Shown: positions 1-13,300 of the stretch, piece by piece
Numbering within the stretch: position 1 is the first letter of the stretch
Layout: each line of letters opens with the position of its first letter
Assembly: GCF_051401765.1 (NCBI RefSeq)
Contig: NW_027480423.1
Coordinates: 17,484,001 to 17,548,000 of the forward strand
Reading direction: 5' to 3'
From: Calliopsis andreniformis
Lineage: Eukaryota > Arthropoda > Insecta > Hymenoptera > Andrenidae
Length of the DNA stretch: 64,000 nt
Notes under the pieces: model-generated
Databases searched by the model: none
Seen by the model: only the letters and a program-made list of their open reading frames with translations
Told to the model about the DNA's origin: nothing
Program-made: the position numbers and the translations under genes

Positions 1-663
1 GAGTGACGCCTAGGGTGCTTGGAACGTAGAAATGACCATTACTTTCACACTGGTTGCAATTATTCTTTTTATACGATGGAAAAGCTGTTGTGTTTATATC
101 GTATTTTATGCTTCTGGCGTTGACTTCTTAGGCCGTAACTATTCGGTCTGGTGGAGCAACGCCCTGGAGTGAAACCTAGGTTGCCCGGAACGCAGAATTG
201 GCCATCACTTTCAAACTGGTTGGAATTATTCCTGTTATATGGTGGAAACACTGTTGTATTTTTTTTTGCATTTTATGGTTCGGGCGTTGACTTCTAAGGC
301 CCTAACTATTCAATCCGTTGGAGCAACGCCCTAGGGTGAAGCCTAGGTGGCTCGGAAAGTAGAATTGACAATAAGTTTCAAACTGGTTGCAATTATTCGT
401 TTTGTACGATGGAAAAACTGTTGTATTTATATTGTATTTTATGCTTCTGGCGTTGACTTCTAAGGCACTAGCTATTTGGTCTGGTGGAGCAACGCGCTGG
501 AGTGAAACCTAGGTTGCCCGGAACGTAGAATTGGCCATCACTTTCAAACTGGTTGCAATTATTCCTGATATATGATGGAAACACTGTTGTATTTTTTTTG
601 CATTTTATGGTTCGGGCGTTGACTTCTAAGGCCCTAACTATTCAATCTGTTGGAGCAACACCC
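1..663. repeat. Two dimers at the left edge, with an unusual first monomer
   Basis: The window opens inside a monomer with the rare reading gagtgacgcctagggtgc. The same reading recurs at 32045, and the two places agree for roughly 390 bp. The dimer ending near 251 is almost the same as the one near 2577 (offset 2,326 bp). An unusual ttgacaataa at 365 recurs at 2691 and 7339. Nothing but satellite is present. Confidence 0.85.
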
Positions 664-3600
664 TAGGGTGAAGCCTAGCTTGCTCGGAAAGTAGATGTGA
701 CCATAAGTTTCATACTGGTTGCAATTATTCGTTTTATACGGTGGAACAGCTATTGTATTTATATCGTATTTTATGCTTCTGGCGTTGACTTCTTAGGCCG
801 TAACTATTTGGTCTGGTGGAGCAACGCCCTAGAGTGAAGTCTAGGTTTCCCGGGACGTAGAATTGGCCATCACTTTCAAACTGGTTGCAATTATTCCTGA
901 TATATGATGGAAACACTGTAGTATTTTTTTTGCATTTTATGGTTCGGGCGTTGACTTCTAAGGCCCTCGCTATTCAATCTGTTGGAGCAACGCCCTAGGG
1001 TAAAGCCTAAGTTGCTCGGAATGTAGAAATGACCATTAGTTTCATACTGGCTGCAATTATTCGTTTTATACGATGGAAAAACTGTTGTATTTATATTGTA
1101 TTTTATGCTTCTGGCGTTGACTTCTAAGGCACTATCTATTCGGTCTGGTGGAGCAACGCGCTGGAGTGAAACCTAGGTTGCCCGGAACGTAGAATTGGCC
1201 ATTACTTTCAAACTGGTTGCAATTATTCCTGATATATGATGGAAACACTGTTGTATTTTTTTTTGCATTTTATGGTACGGGCGTTGACTTCTAAGGCCCT
1301 AACTATTCAATCTGTTGGAGCAACGCCCTAGGGTGAAGCCTAGGTTGCTCGAAAAGTAGAAATGACCATAAGTTTCATACTGGTTGCAATTATTCGTTTT
1401 ATACGATGGAAAAACTGTTGTATTTATATTGTATTTTATGCTTCTGGCGTTGACTTCTAAGGCACTATCTATTCGATCTGGTGGAGCAACGCCCTAGAGC
1501 GAAGCCTAGGTTGCCCGGAACGTAGAATTGGCCATCACTTCCAAACTGGTTGCAATTATTCCTATTATATGATGGAAACACTGTTGTATTTTTCTTGCAT
1601 TTTATGCATCGGGCGTTGACTTCTAAGGCTCTAACTATTCAATCTGTTGGAGCAACACCCTAGGGTGAAGCCTAGCTTGCTCGGAAAGTAGAAGTGACCA
1701 TAAGTTTCATACTGGTTGCAATTATTCGTTTTATACGGTGGAACAGCTATTGTATTTATATCGTATTTTATGCTTCTGGCGTTGACTTCTTAGGCCGTAA
1801 CTATTTGGTCTGGTGGAGCAACGCCCTAGAGTGAAGTATAGGTTTCCCGGAACGTAGAATTGGCCATCACTTTCAAACAGGTTACAATTATTCGTTTTAT
1901 ACGATGCAAACGCTGTTGTATTTATATCGTATTTTATGCTTCTGACGTTTACTTCTAAGGACCTAACTATTCGATCTGGTGGAGCAACGCCCTAGAGTGG
2001 ATCCTAGGTTGCTCGGAATGTAGAAATGACCATAACTTTCACACTGGTTGCAATTATTCGTTTTATACGATGGAAAAGCTGTTGTATTTATATTGTATTT
2101 TATGCTTCTGGCGTTGACTTCTAAGGCACTAACTATTCGATCTGGTGGAGCAACGCCCTAGAGTGAAGCCTAGGTTGCCCGGGACGTAGAATTGGCCACC
2201 ACTTAAAAACTGGTTGCAATTATTCCTGTTATGTTATGGAAACACTGTCGTATTTTTATTGCATTTTATGCTTCGGGCGTTGACTTCTAAGGCCCTAACT
2301 ATTCAATCTGTTGGAGCAACGCCCTAGGGTGAAGCCTAGGTTGCTCGGAAAGTAGAAATGACCATAAGTATCATACTGGTTGCAATTATTCTTTTTATAC
2401 GATGGAAAAGCTGTTGTGTTTATATCGTATTTTATGCTTCTGGCGTTGACTTCTTAGGCCGTAACTATTCGGTCTGGTGGAGCAACGCCCTGGAGTGAAA
2501 CCTAGGTTGCCCGGAACGCAGAATTGGCCATCACTTTCAAACTGGTTGCAATTATTCCTGTTATATGGTGGAAACACTGTTGTATTTTTTTTTGCATTTT
2601 ATGGTTCGGGCGTTGACTTCTAAGGCCCTAACTATTCAATCCGTTGGAGCAACGCACTAGGGTGAAGCCTAGGTGGCTCGGAAAGTAGAATTGACAATAA
2701 GTTTCAAACTGGTTGCAATTATTCGTTTTGTACGATGGAAAAACTGTTGTATTTATATTGTATTTTATACTTCTGGCGTTGACTTCTAAGGCACTAGCTA
2801 TTTGGTCTGGTGGAGCAACGCCCTAGAGTGAAGTCTAGGTTTCCCGGAACGTAGAATTGGCCATCACTTTCAAACTGGTTGCAATTATTCCTGATATATG
2901 ATGGAAACACTGTTGTATTTTTTTTGCATTTTATGGTTCGGGCGTTGACTTCTAGGGCCCTAACTATTCAATCTGTTGGAGCAACGCCCTAGGGTGAAGC
3001 CTAGGTTGCTCGGAAAGCAGAAATGACCATATGTTTCATACTGGCTGCAATTATTCGTTTTATACGATGGAAAAACTGTTGTATTTATATTGTATTTTAT
3101 GCTTCTGGCGTTGACTTCTAAGGTACTAACTATTCGATCTGGTGGAGCAACGCCCTAGAGTGAAGCCTAGGTTGCCTGGAACGTAGAATTGGCCATCACT
3201 TTCAAACTGGTTGCAATTATTCCTGTTATATGAAAGATACACTGTTGTATTTTTACTGCATTTTATGCTTCGGGCGTTGACTTCCAAGGCCCTAACTATT
3301 CAATCTGTTGGAGCAACGCCATAGGGTCAAGCCTAGCTTGCTCGGAAAGTAGAAATGACCATAAGTTTCATACTGGTTGCAATTATTCGTTTTATACGAT
3401 GGAAATGCTGTTGTATTTATATCGTATTTTATGCTTCTGGCGTTGACTTCTTAGGCCGTAACTATTCGGTCTGGTGGAGCAACGCGCTGGAGTGAAACCT
3501 AGGTTGCCCGGAACGTAGAATTGGCCATCACTTTCAAACTGGTTGCAATTATTCCTGATATATGATGGAAACACTGTTGTATTTTTTTGCATTTTATGGT

Positions 3601-5644
3601 TCGGGCGTCGACTTCTAAGGCCCTAACTATTCAATCTGTTGGAGCAACGCCCTAGGGTGAAGCCTAGGTTGCTCGGAAGGTAGAAATGACCATAAGTTTC
3701 ATACTGGTTGCAATTATTCGTTTCATACGATGGAAAAACTGTTGTATTTATATTGTATTTTATGCTTCTGGCGTTGACGTCTAAGGCACTAACTACTCGA
3801 TCTGGTGGAGCAACGCCCTAGAGTGAAGCCTAGGTTGCCTGGAACGTAGAATTGGCCATCACTTTCAAACTGGTTGCAATTATTCCTGTTATATGATAGA
3901 TACACTGTTGTATTTTTACTGCATGTTATGCTTCGGGCGTTGACTTCTAAGGCCCTAACTATTCAATCTGTTGGAGCAATGCCATAGGGTCAAGCCTAGC
4001 TTGCTCGGAAAGTAGAAATGACCATAAGTTTCATACTGGTTGCAATTATTCGTTTTATATGATGGAAATGCTGTTGTATTTATATCGTATTTTATGCTTC
4101 TGGCGTTGACGTCTAGGGCACTAACTACTCGATCTGGTGGAGCAACGCCCTAGAGTGTAGCCTAGGTTGCCTGGAACGTAGAATTGGCCATCACTTTCAA
4201 ACTGGTTGCAATTATTCCTGTTATATGATAGATACACTGTTGTATTTTTACTGCATTTTATGCTTCGGGCGTTGACTTCTAAGGCCCTAACTATTCAATC
4301 TGTTGGAGCACCGCCATAGGGTCAAGCCTAGCTTGCTCGGAAAGTAGAAATGACCATAAGTTTCATACTGGTTGCAATTATTCGTTTTATACGATGGAAA
4401 TGCTGTTGTATTTATATCGTATTTTATGCTTCTGGCGTTGACTTCTTAGGCCGTAACTATTCGGTCTGGTGGAGCAACGCGCTGGAGTGAAACCTAGGTT
4501 GCCCGGAACGTAGAATTGGCCATCACTTTCAAACTGGTTGCAATTATTCCTGATATATGATGGAAACACTGTTGTATTTTTTTTGCATTTTATGGTTCGG
4601 GCGTTGACTTCTATGGCCCTAACTATTCAATCTGTTGGAGCAACACCCTAGGGTGAAGCCTAGCTTGCTCGGAAAGTAGATGTGACCATAAGTTTCATAC
4701 TGGTTGCAATTATTCGTTTTATACGGTGGAACAGCTATTGTATTTATATCGTATTTTATGCTTCTGGCGTTGACTTCTTAGGCCGTAACTATTTGGTCTG
4801 GTGGAGCAACGCCCTAGAGTGAAGTCTAGGTTTCCCGGAACGTAGAATTGGCCATCACTTTCAAACTGGTTGCAATTATTCCTGATATATGATGGAAACA
4901 CTGTTGTATTTTTTTTGCATTTTATGGTTCGGGCGTTGACTTCTAAGGCCCTAGCTATTCAATCTGTTGGAGCAACGCCCTAGGGTGAAGCCTAAGTTGC
5001 TCGGAATGTAGAAATGACCATAAGTTTCATACTGGCTGCAATTATTCGTTTTATACGATGGAAAAACTGTTGTATTTATATTGTATTTTATGCTTCTGGC
5101 GTTGACTTCTAAGGCACTATCTATTCGGTCTGGTGGAGCAACGCGCTGGAGTGAAACCTAGGTTGCCCGGAACGTAGAATTGGCCATTACTTTCAAACTG
5201 GTTGCAATTATTCCTGATATATGATGGAAACACTGTTGTATTTTTTTTTGCATTTTATGGTACGGGCGTTGACTTCTAAGGCCCTAACTATTCAATCTGT
5301 TGGAGCAACGCCCTAGGGTGAAGCCTAGGTTGCTCGAAAAGTAGAAATGACCATAAGTTTCATACTGGTTGCAATTATTCGTTTTATACGATGGAAAAAC
5401 TGTTGTATTTATATTGTATTTTATGCTTCTGGCGTTGACTTCTAAGGCACTATCTATTCGATCTGGTGGAGCAACGCCCTAGAGCGAAGCCTAGGTTGCC
5501 CGGAACGTAGAATTGGCCATCACTTCCAAACTGGTTGCAATTATTCCTATTATATGATGGAAACACTGTTGTATTTTTCTTGCATTTTATGCATCGGGCG
5601 TTGACTTCTAAGGCTCTAACTATTCAATCTGTTGGAGCAACACC
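664..5644. repeat. Higher-order repeat, 15-dimer block, copy 1
   Basis: This block is matched by the next one at an offset of about 4,981 bp (15 dimers). Private markers support the pairing: the BamHI sequence ggatcc at 1999 and 6980, agggtaaagcc (taaag at 1001 and 5983), and cccgggacg in the second half of A near 851 and 5832. The final three dimers (about 4650-5640) also resemble the first three (about 664-1680), with the marker tgtgacc at 696 and 4681, so the block contains an internal duplication. Block ends are arbitrary within a dimer, because a tandem repeat has no natural start. Confidence 0.75.
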
Positions 5645-8600
5645 CTAGGGTGAAGCCTAGCTTGCACGGAAAGTAGAAGTGACCATAAGTTTCATACTGG
5701 TTGCAATTATTCGTTTTATACGGTGGAACAGCTATTGTATTTATATCGTATTTTATGCTTCTGGCGTTGACTTCTTAGGCCGTAACTATTTGGTCTGGTG
5801 GAGCAACGCCCTAGAGTGAAGTCTAGGTTTCCCGGGACGTAGAATTGGCCATCACTTTCAAACTGGTTGCAATTATTCCTGATATATGATGGAAACACTG
5901 TTGTATTTTTTTTGCATTTTATGGTTCGGGCGTTGACTTCTAAGGCCCTAGCTATTCAATCTGTTGGAGCAACGCCCTAGGGTAAAGCCTAAGTTGCTCG
6001 GAATGTAGAAATGACCATAAGTTTCATACTGGCTGCAATTATTCGTTTTATACGATGGAAAAACTGTTGTATTTATATTGTATTTTATGTTTCTGGCGTT
6101 GACTTCTAAGGCACTATCTATTCGGTCTGGTGGAGCAACGCGCTGGAGTGAAACCTAGGTTGCCCGGAACGTAGAATTGGCCATTACTTTCAAACTGGTT
6201 GCAATTATTCCTGATATATGATGGAAACACTGTTGTATTTTTTTTGCATTTTATGGTTCGGGCGTTGACTTCTAAGGCCCTAGCTATTCAATCTGTTGGA
6301 GCAACGCCCTAGGGTGAAGCCTAAGTTGCTCGGAATGTAGAAATGACCATAAGTTTCATACTGGTTGCAATTATTCGTTTTATACGATGGAAAAACTGTT
6401 GTATTTATATTGTATTTTATGCTTCTGGCGTTGACTTCTAAGGCACTATCTATTCGATCTGGTGGAGCAACGCCCTAGAGCGAAGTCTAGGTTGCCCGGA
6501 ACGTAGAATTGGCCATCACTTCCAAACTGGTTGCAATTATTCCTATTATATGATGGAAACACTGTTGTATTTTTCTTGCATTTTATGCATCGGGCGTTGA
6601 CTTCTAAGGCTCTAACTATTCAATCTGTTGGAGCAACACCCTCGGGTGAAGCCTAGCTTGCTCGGAAAGTAGAAGTGACCATAAGTTTCATACTGGTTGC
6701 AATTATTCGTTTTATACGGTGGAACAGCTATTGTATTTATATCGTATTTTATGCTTCTGGCGTTGACTTCTTAGGCCGTAACTATTTGGTCTGGTGGAGC
6801 AAAGCCCTAGAGTGAAGTCTAGGTTTCCCGGAACGTAGAATTGGCCATCACTTTCAAACTGGTTACAATTATTCGTTTTATACGATGCAAACGCTGTTGT
6901 ATTTATATCGTATTTTATGCTTCTGACGTTTACTTCTAAGGACCTAACTATTCGATCTGGTGGAGCAACGCCCTAGAGTGGATCCTAGGTTGCTCGGAAT
7001 GTAGAAATGACCATAACTTTCACACTGGTTGCAATTATTCGTTTTATACGATGGAAAAGCTGTTGTATTTATATTGTATTTTATGCTTCTGGCGTTGACT
7101 TCTAAGGCACTAACTAATCGATCTGGTGGAGCAACGCCCTAGAGTGAAGCCTAGGTTGCCCGGGACGTAGAATTGGCCACCACTTAAAAACTGGTTGCAA
7201 TTATTCCTGTTATGTTATGGAAACACTGTTGTATTTTTATTGCATTTTATGCTTCGGGCGTTGACTTCTAAGGCCCTAACTATTCAATCCGTTGGAGCAA
7301 CGCCCTAGGGTGAAGCCTAGGTGGCTCGGAAAGTAGAATTGACAATAAGTTTCAAACTGGTTGCAATTATTCGTTTTGTACGATGGAAAAACTGTTGTAT
7401 TTATATTGTATTTTATGCTTCTGGCGTTGACTTCTAAGGCACTAGCTATTTGGTCTGGTGGAGCAACGCCCTAGAGTGAAGTCTAGGTTTCCCGGAACGT
7501 AGAATTGGCCATCACTTTCAAACTGGTTGCAATTATTCCTGATATATGATGGAAACACTGTTGTATTTTTTTTGCATTTTATGGTTCGGGCGTTGACTTC
7601 TAGGGCCCTAACTATTCAATCTGTTGGAGCAACGCCCTAGGGTGAAGCCTAGGTTGCTCGGAAAGTAGAAATGACCATATGTTTCATACTGGCTGCAATT
7701 ATTCGTTTTATACGATGGAAAAACTGTTGTATTTATATTGTATTTTATGCTTCTGGCGTTGACTTCTAAGGTACTAACTATTCGATCTGGTGGAGCAACG
7801 CCCTAGAGTGAAGCCTAGGTTGCCTGGAACGTAGAATTGGCCATCACTTTCAAACTGGTTGCAATTATTCCTGTTATATGAAAGATACACTGTTGTATTT
7901 TTACTGCATTTTATGCTTCGGGCGTTGACTTCCAAGGCCCTAACTATTCAATCTGTTGGAGCAACGCCATAGGGTCAAGCCTAGCTTGCTCGGAAAGTAG
8001 AAATGACCATAAGTTTCATACTGGTTGCAATTATTCGTTTTATACGATGGAAATGCTGTTGTATTTATATCTTATTTTATGCTTCTGGCGTTGACTTCTT
8101 AGGCCGTAACTATTCGGTCTGGTGGAGCAACGCGCTGGAGTGAAACCTAGGTTGCCCGGAACGTAGAATTGGCCATCACTTTCAAACTGGTTGCAATTAT
8201 TCCTGTTATATGATGGAAACACTGTTGTATTTTTACTGCATGTTATGCTTCGGGCGTTGACTTCTAAGGCCCTAACTATTCAATCTGTTGGAGCAATGCC
8301 ATAGGGTCAAGCCTAGCTTGCTCGGAAAGTAGAAATGACCATAAGTTTCATACTGGTTGCAATTATTCGTTTTATATGATGGAAATGCTGTTGTATTTAT
8401 ATCGTATTTTATGCTTCTGGCGTTGACTTCTTAGGCCGTAACTATTTGGTCTGGTGGAGCAACGCCCTAGAGTGAAGTCTAGGTTTCCCGGAACGTAGAA
8501 TTGGCCATCACTTTCAAACTGGTTGCAATTATTCCTGATATATGTTGGAAACACTGTTGTATTTTTTTTGCATTTTATGGTTCGGGCGTTGACTTCTAAG

Positions 8601-9300
8601 GCCCTAGCTATTCAATCTGTTGGAGCAACGCCCTGGGGTGAAGCCTAAGTTGCTCGGAATGTAGAAATGACCATAAGTTTCATACTGGCTGCAATTATTC
8701 GTTTTATACGATGGAAAAACTGTTGTATTTATATTGTATTTTATGCTTCTGGCGTTGACTTCTAAGGCACTATCTATTCGGTCTGGTGGAGCAACGCGCT
8801 GGAGTGAAACCTAGGTTGCCCGGAACGTAGAATTGGCCATTACTTTCAAACTGGTTGCAATTATTCCTGATATATGATGGAAACACTGTTGTATTTTTTT
8901 TTGCATTTTATGGTACGGGCGTTGACTTCTAAGGCCCTAACTATTCAATCTGTTGGAGCAACGCCCTAGGGTGAAGCCTAGGTTGCTCGAAAAGTAGAAA
9001 TGACCATAAGTTTCATACTGGTTGCAATTATTCGTTTTATACGATGGAAAAACTGTTGTATTTATATTGTATTTTATGCTTCTGGCGTTGACTTCTAAGG
9101 CACTATCTATTCGATCTGGTGGAGCAACGCCCTAGAGCGAAGCCTAGGTTGCCCGGAACGTAGAATTGGCCATCACTTCCAAACTGGTTGCAATTATTCC
9201 TATTATATGATGGAAACACTGTTGTATTTTTTTTGCATTTTATGGTTCGGGCGTTGACTTCTAAGGCCCTAACTATTCAATCTGTTGGAGCAACAACCTA
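5645..9300. repeat. Higher-order repeat, 15-dimer block, copy 2, shortened
   Basis: The order of subtypes follows copy 1 but whole dimers are missing. The offset between copies drops from 4,981 bp (BamHI marker) to 4,648 bp (ttgacaataa at 2691 and 7339), so the dimer at about 2395-2577 has no counterpart here. Around 8040-8554 two monomers are chimeric: the A3 part matches copy 1 near 3.4 kb, while the B part has the tactgcatgtt reading found near 3.9 kb. The following A monomer has an A3 head and an A2 tail. These fit in-register unequal crossing-over or replication slippage. Confidence 0.7.
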
Positions 9301-10310
9301 GGGTGAAGCCTAGCTTGCTCGGAAAGTAGATGTGACCATAAGTTTCATACTGGTTGCAATTATTCGTTTTATACGGTGGAACAGCTATTGTATTTATATC
9401 GTATTTTATGCTTCTGGCGTTGACTTCTTAGGCCGTAACTATTTGGTCTGGTGGAGCAACGCCCTAGAGTGAAGTCTAGGTTTCCCGGAACGTAGAATTG
9501 GCCATCACTTTCAAACTGGTTGCAATTATTCCTGATATATGTTGGAAACACTGTTGTATTTTTTTTACATTTTATGGTTCGGGCGTTGACTTCTAAGGCC
9601 CTAGCTATTCAATCTGTTGGAGCAACGCCCTAGGGTGAAGCCTAAGTTGCTCGGAATGTAGAAATGACCATAAGTTTCATACTGGCTGCAATTATTCGTT
9701 TTATACGATGGAAAAACTGTTGTATTTATATTGTATTTTATGCTTCTGGCGTTGACTTCTAAGGCACTATCTATTCGGTCTGGTGGAGCAACGCGCTGGA
9801 GTGAAACCTAGGTTGCCCGGAACGTAGAATTGGCCATTACTTTCAAACTGGTTGCAATTATTCCTGATATATGATGGAAACACTGTTGTATTTTTTTTTG
9901 CATTTTATGGTACGGGCGTTGACTTCTAAGGCCCTAACTATTCAATCTGTTGGAGCAACGCCCTAGGGTGAAGCCTAGGTTGCTCGAAAAGTAGAAATGA
10001 CCATAAGTTTCATACTGGTTGCAATTATTCGTTTTATACGATGGAAAAACTGTTGTATTTATATTGTATTTTATGCTTCTGGCGTTGACTTCTAAGGCAC
10101 TATCTATTCGATCTGGTGGAGCAACGCCCTAGAGCGAAGCCTAGGTTGCCCGGAACGTAGAATTGGCCATCACTTCCAAACTGGTTGCAATTATTCCTAT
10201 TATATGATGGAAACACTGTTGTATTTTTCTTGCATTTTATGCATCGGGCGTTGACTTCTAAGGCTCTAACTATTCAATCTGTTGGAGCAACACCCTAGGG
10301 TGAAGCCTAG
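9301..10310. repeat. Three-dimer segment related to 4.65-5.65 kb
   Basis: This segment repeats about 4650-5660 at an offset of 4,650 bp. Shared markers are gtagatgtgacc (tgtgacc at 4681 and 9331) and cttgcacgga (5661 and 10311). It links the 15-dimer blocks on the left with the 9-dimer repeat on the right. Confidence 0.7.
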
Positions 10311-13300
10311 CTTGCACGGAAAGTAGAAGTGACCATAAGTTTCATACTGGTTGCAATTATTCGTTTTATACGGTGGAACAGCTATTGTATTTATATCGTA
10401 TTTTATGCTTCTGGCGTTGACTTCTTAGGCCGTAACTATTTGGTCTGGTGGAGCAACGCCCTAGAGTGAAGTCTAGGTTTCCCGGAACGTAGAATTGGCC
10501 ATCACTTTCAAACTGGTTGCAATTATTCCTGATATATGATGGAAACACTGTTGTATTTTTTTTGCATTTTATGGTTCGGGCGTTGACTTCTAAGGCCCTA
10601 ACTATTCAATCTGTTGGAGCAACGCCCTAGGGTGAAGCCTAGGTTGCTCGGAAAGTAGAAATGACCATAAGTTTCATACTGGCTGTAATTATTCGTTTTA
10701 TACGATGGAAAAACTGTTGTATTTATATTGTATTTTATGCTTCTGGCGTTGACGTCTAAGGCACTAACTACTCGATCTGGTGGAGCAACGCCCTAGAGTG
10801 AAGCCTAGGTTGCCTGGAACGTAGAATTGGCTATCACTTTCAAACTGGTTGCAATTATTCCTGTTATATGATAGATTCACTGTTGTATTTTTACTTCATT
10901 TTATGCTTCGGGCGTTGACTTCTAAGGCCCTAACTATTCAATCTGTTGGAGCAACGTCATAGGGTCAAGCCTAGCTTGCTCGGAAAGTAGAAATGACCAT
11001 AAGTTTCATACTGGTTGCAATTATTCGTTTTATATGATGGAAATGCTGTTGTATTTATATCGTATTTTATGCTTCTGGCATTGACTTCTTAGGCCGTAAC
11101 TATTCGGTCTGGTGGAGCAACGCGCTGGAGTGAAACCTAGGTTGCCCGGAACGTAGAATTGGCCATCACTTTCAAACTGGTTGCAATTATTCCTGATATA
11201 TGATGGAAACACTGTTGTATTTTTTTTGCATTTTATGGTTCGGGCGTTGACTTCTAAGGCCCTAACTATTCAATCTGTTGGAGCAACACCCTAGGGTGAA
11301 GCCTAGCTTGCTCGGAAAGTAGATGTGACCATAAGTTTCATACTGGTTGCAATTATTCGTTTTATACGGTGGAACAGCTATTGTATTTATATCGTATTTT
11401 ATGCTTCTGGCGTTGACTTCTTAGGCCGTAACTATTTGGTCTGGTGGAGCAACGCCCTAGAGTGAAGTCTAGGTTTCCCGGAACGTAGAATTGGCCATCA
11501 CTTTCAAACTGGTTGCAATTATTCCTGATATATGTTGGAAACACTGTTGTATTTTTTTTGCATTTTATGGTTCGGGCGTTGACTTCTAAGGCCCTAGCTA
11601 TTCAATCTGTTGGAGCAACGCCCTAGGGTGAAGCCTAAGTTGCTCGGAATGTAGAAATGACCATAAGTTTCATACTGGCTGCAATTATTCGTTTTATACG
11701 ATGGAAAAACTGTTGTATTTATATTGTATTTTATGCTTCTGGCGTTGACTTCTAAGGCACTATCTATTCGGTCTGGTGGAGCAACGCGCTGGAGTGAAAC
11801 CTAGGTTGCCCGGAACGTAGAATTGGCCATTACTTTCAAACTGGTTGCAATTATTCCTGATATATGATGGAAACACTGTTGTATTTTTTTTTGCATTTTA
11901 TGGTACGGGCGTTGACTTCTAAGGCCCTAACTATTCAATCTGTTGGAGCAACGCCCTAGGGTGAAGCCTAGGTTGCTCGAAAAGTAGAAATGACCATAAG
12001 TTTCATACTGGTTGCAATTATTCGTTTTATACGATGGAAAAACTGTTGTATTTATATTGTATTTTATGCTTCTGGCGTTGACGTCTAAGGCACTAACTAC
12101 TCGATCTGGTGGAGCAACGCCCTAGAGTGAAGCCTAGGTTGCCTGGAACGTAGAATTGGCTATCACTTTCAAACTGGTTGCAATTATTCCTGTTATATGA
12201 TAGATTCACTGTTGTATTTTTACTGCATTTTATGCTTCGGGCGTTGACTTCTAAGGCCCTAACTATTCAATCTGTTGGAGCAACGTCATAGGGTCAAGCC
12301 TAGCTTGCTCGGAAAGTAGAAATGACCATAAGTTTCATACTGGTTGCAATTATTCGTTTTATATGATGGAAATGCTGTTGTATTTATATCGTATTTTATG
12401 CTTCTGGCGTTGACTTCTCAGGCCGTAACTATTCGGTCTGGTGGAGCAACGCGCTGGAGTGAAACCTAGGTTGCCCGGAACGTAGAATTGGCCATCACTT
12501 TCTAACTGGTTGCAATTATTCCTGATATATGATGGAAACACTGTTGTATTTTTTTTGCATTTTATGGTTCGGGCGTTGACTTCTAAGGCCCTAACTATTC
12601 AATCTGTTGGAGCAACACCCTAGGGTGAAGCCTAGCTTGCTCGGAAAGTAGATGTGACCATAAGTTTCATACTGGTTGCAATTATTCGTTTTATACGGTG
12701 GAACAGCTATTGTATTTATATCGTATTTTATGCTTCTGGCGTTGACTTCTTAGGCCGTAACTATTTGGTCTGGTGGAGCAACGCCCTAGAGTGAAGTCTA
12801 GGTTTCCCGGAACGTAGAATTGGCCATCACTTTCAAACTGGTTGCAATTATTCCTGATATATGATGGAAACACTGTTGTATTTTTTTTTGCATTTTATGG
12901 TACGGGCGTTGACTTCTAAGGCCCTAACTATTCAATCTGTTGGAGCAACGCCCTAGGGTGAAGCCTAGGTTGCTCGAAAAGTAGAAATGACCATAAGTTT
13001 CATACTGGTTGCAATTATTCGTTTTATACGATGGAAAAACTGTTGTATTTATGTTGTATTTTATGCTTCTGGCGTTGACTTCTAAGGCACTATCTATTCG
13101 ATCTGGTGGAGCAACGCCATAGAGCGAAGCCTAGGTTGCCCGGAACGTAGAATTGGCCATCACTTCCAAACTGGTTGCAATTATTCCTATTATATGATGG
13201 AAACACTGTTGTATTTTTCTTGCATTTTATGCATCGGGCGTTGACTTCTAAGGCTCTAACTATTCAATCTGTTGGAGCAACACCCTAGGGTGAAGCCTAG
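10311..13300. repeat. Higher-order repeat of 2,990 bp (9 dimers), copy 1
   Basis: Markers cttgcacgga (10311, 13301), ggctgtaatt (10681, 13671) and ggctatcac (ctatc at 10831, 13821) recur at exactly 2,990 bp. Inside the unit a shorter 1,329-bp (4-dimer) repetition is visible: ctatc at 10831 and 12160, and tgtgacc at 11324 and 12653. The unit itself therefore grew by partial duplication. Confidence 0.75.
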
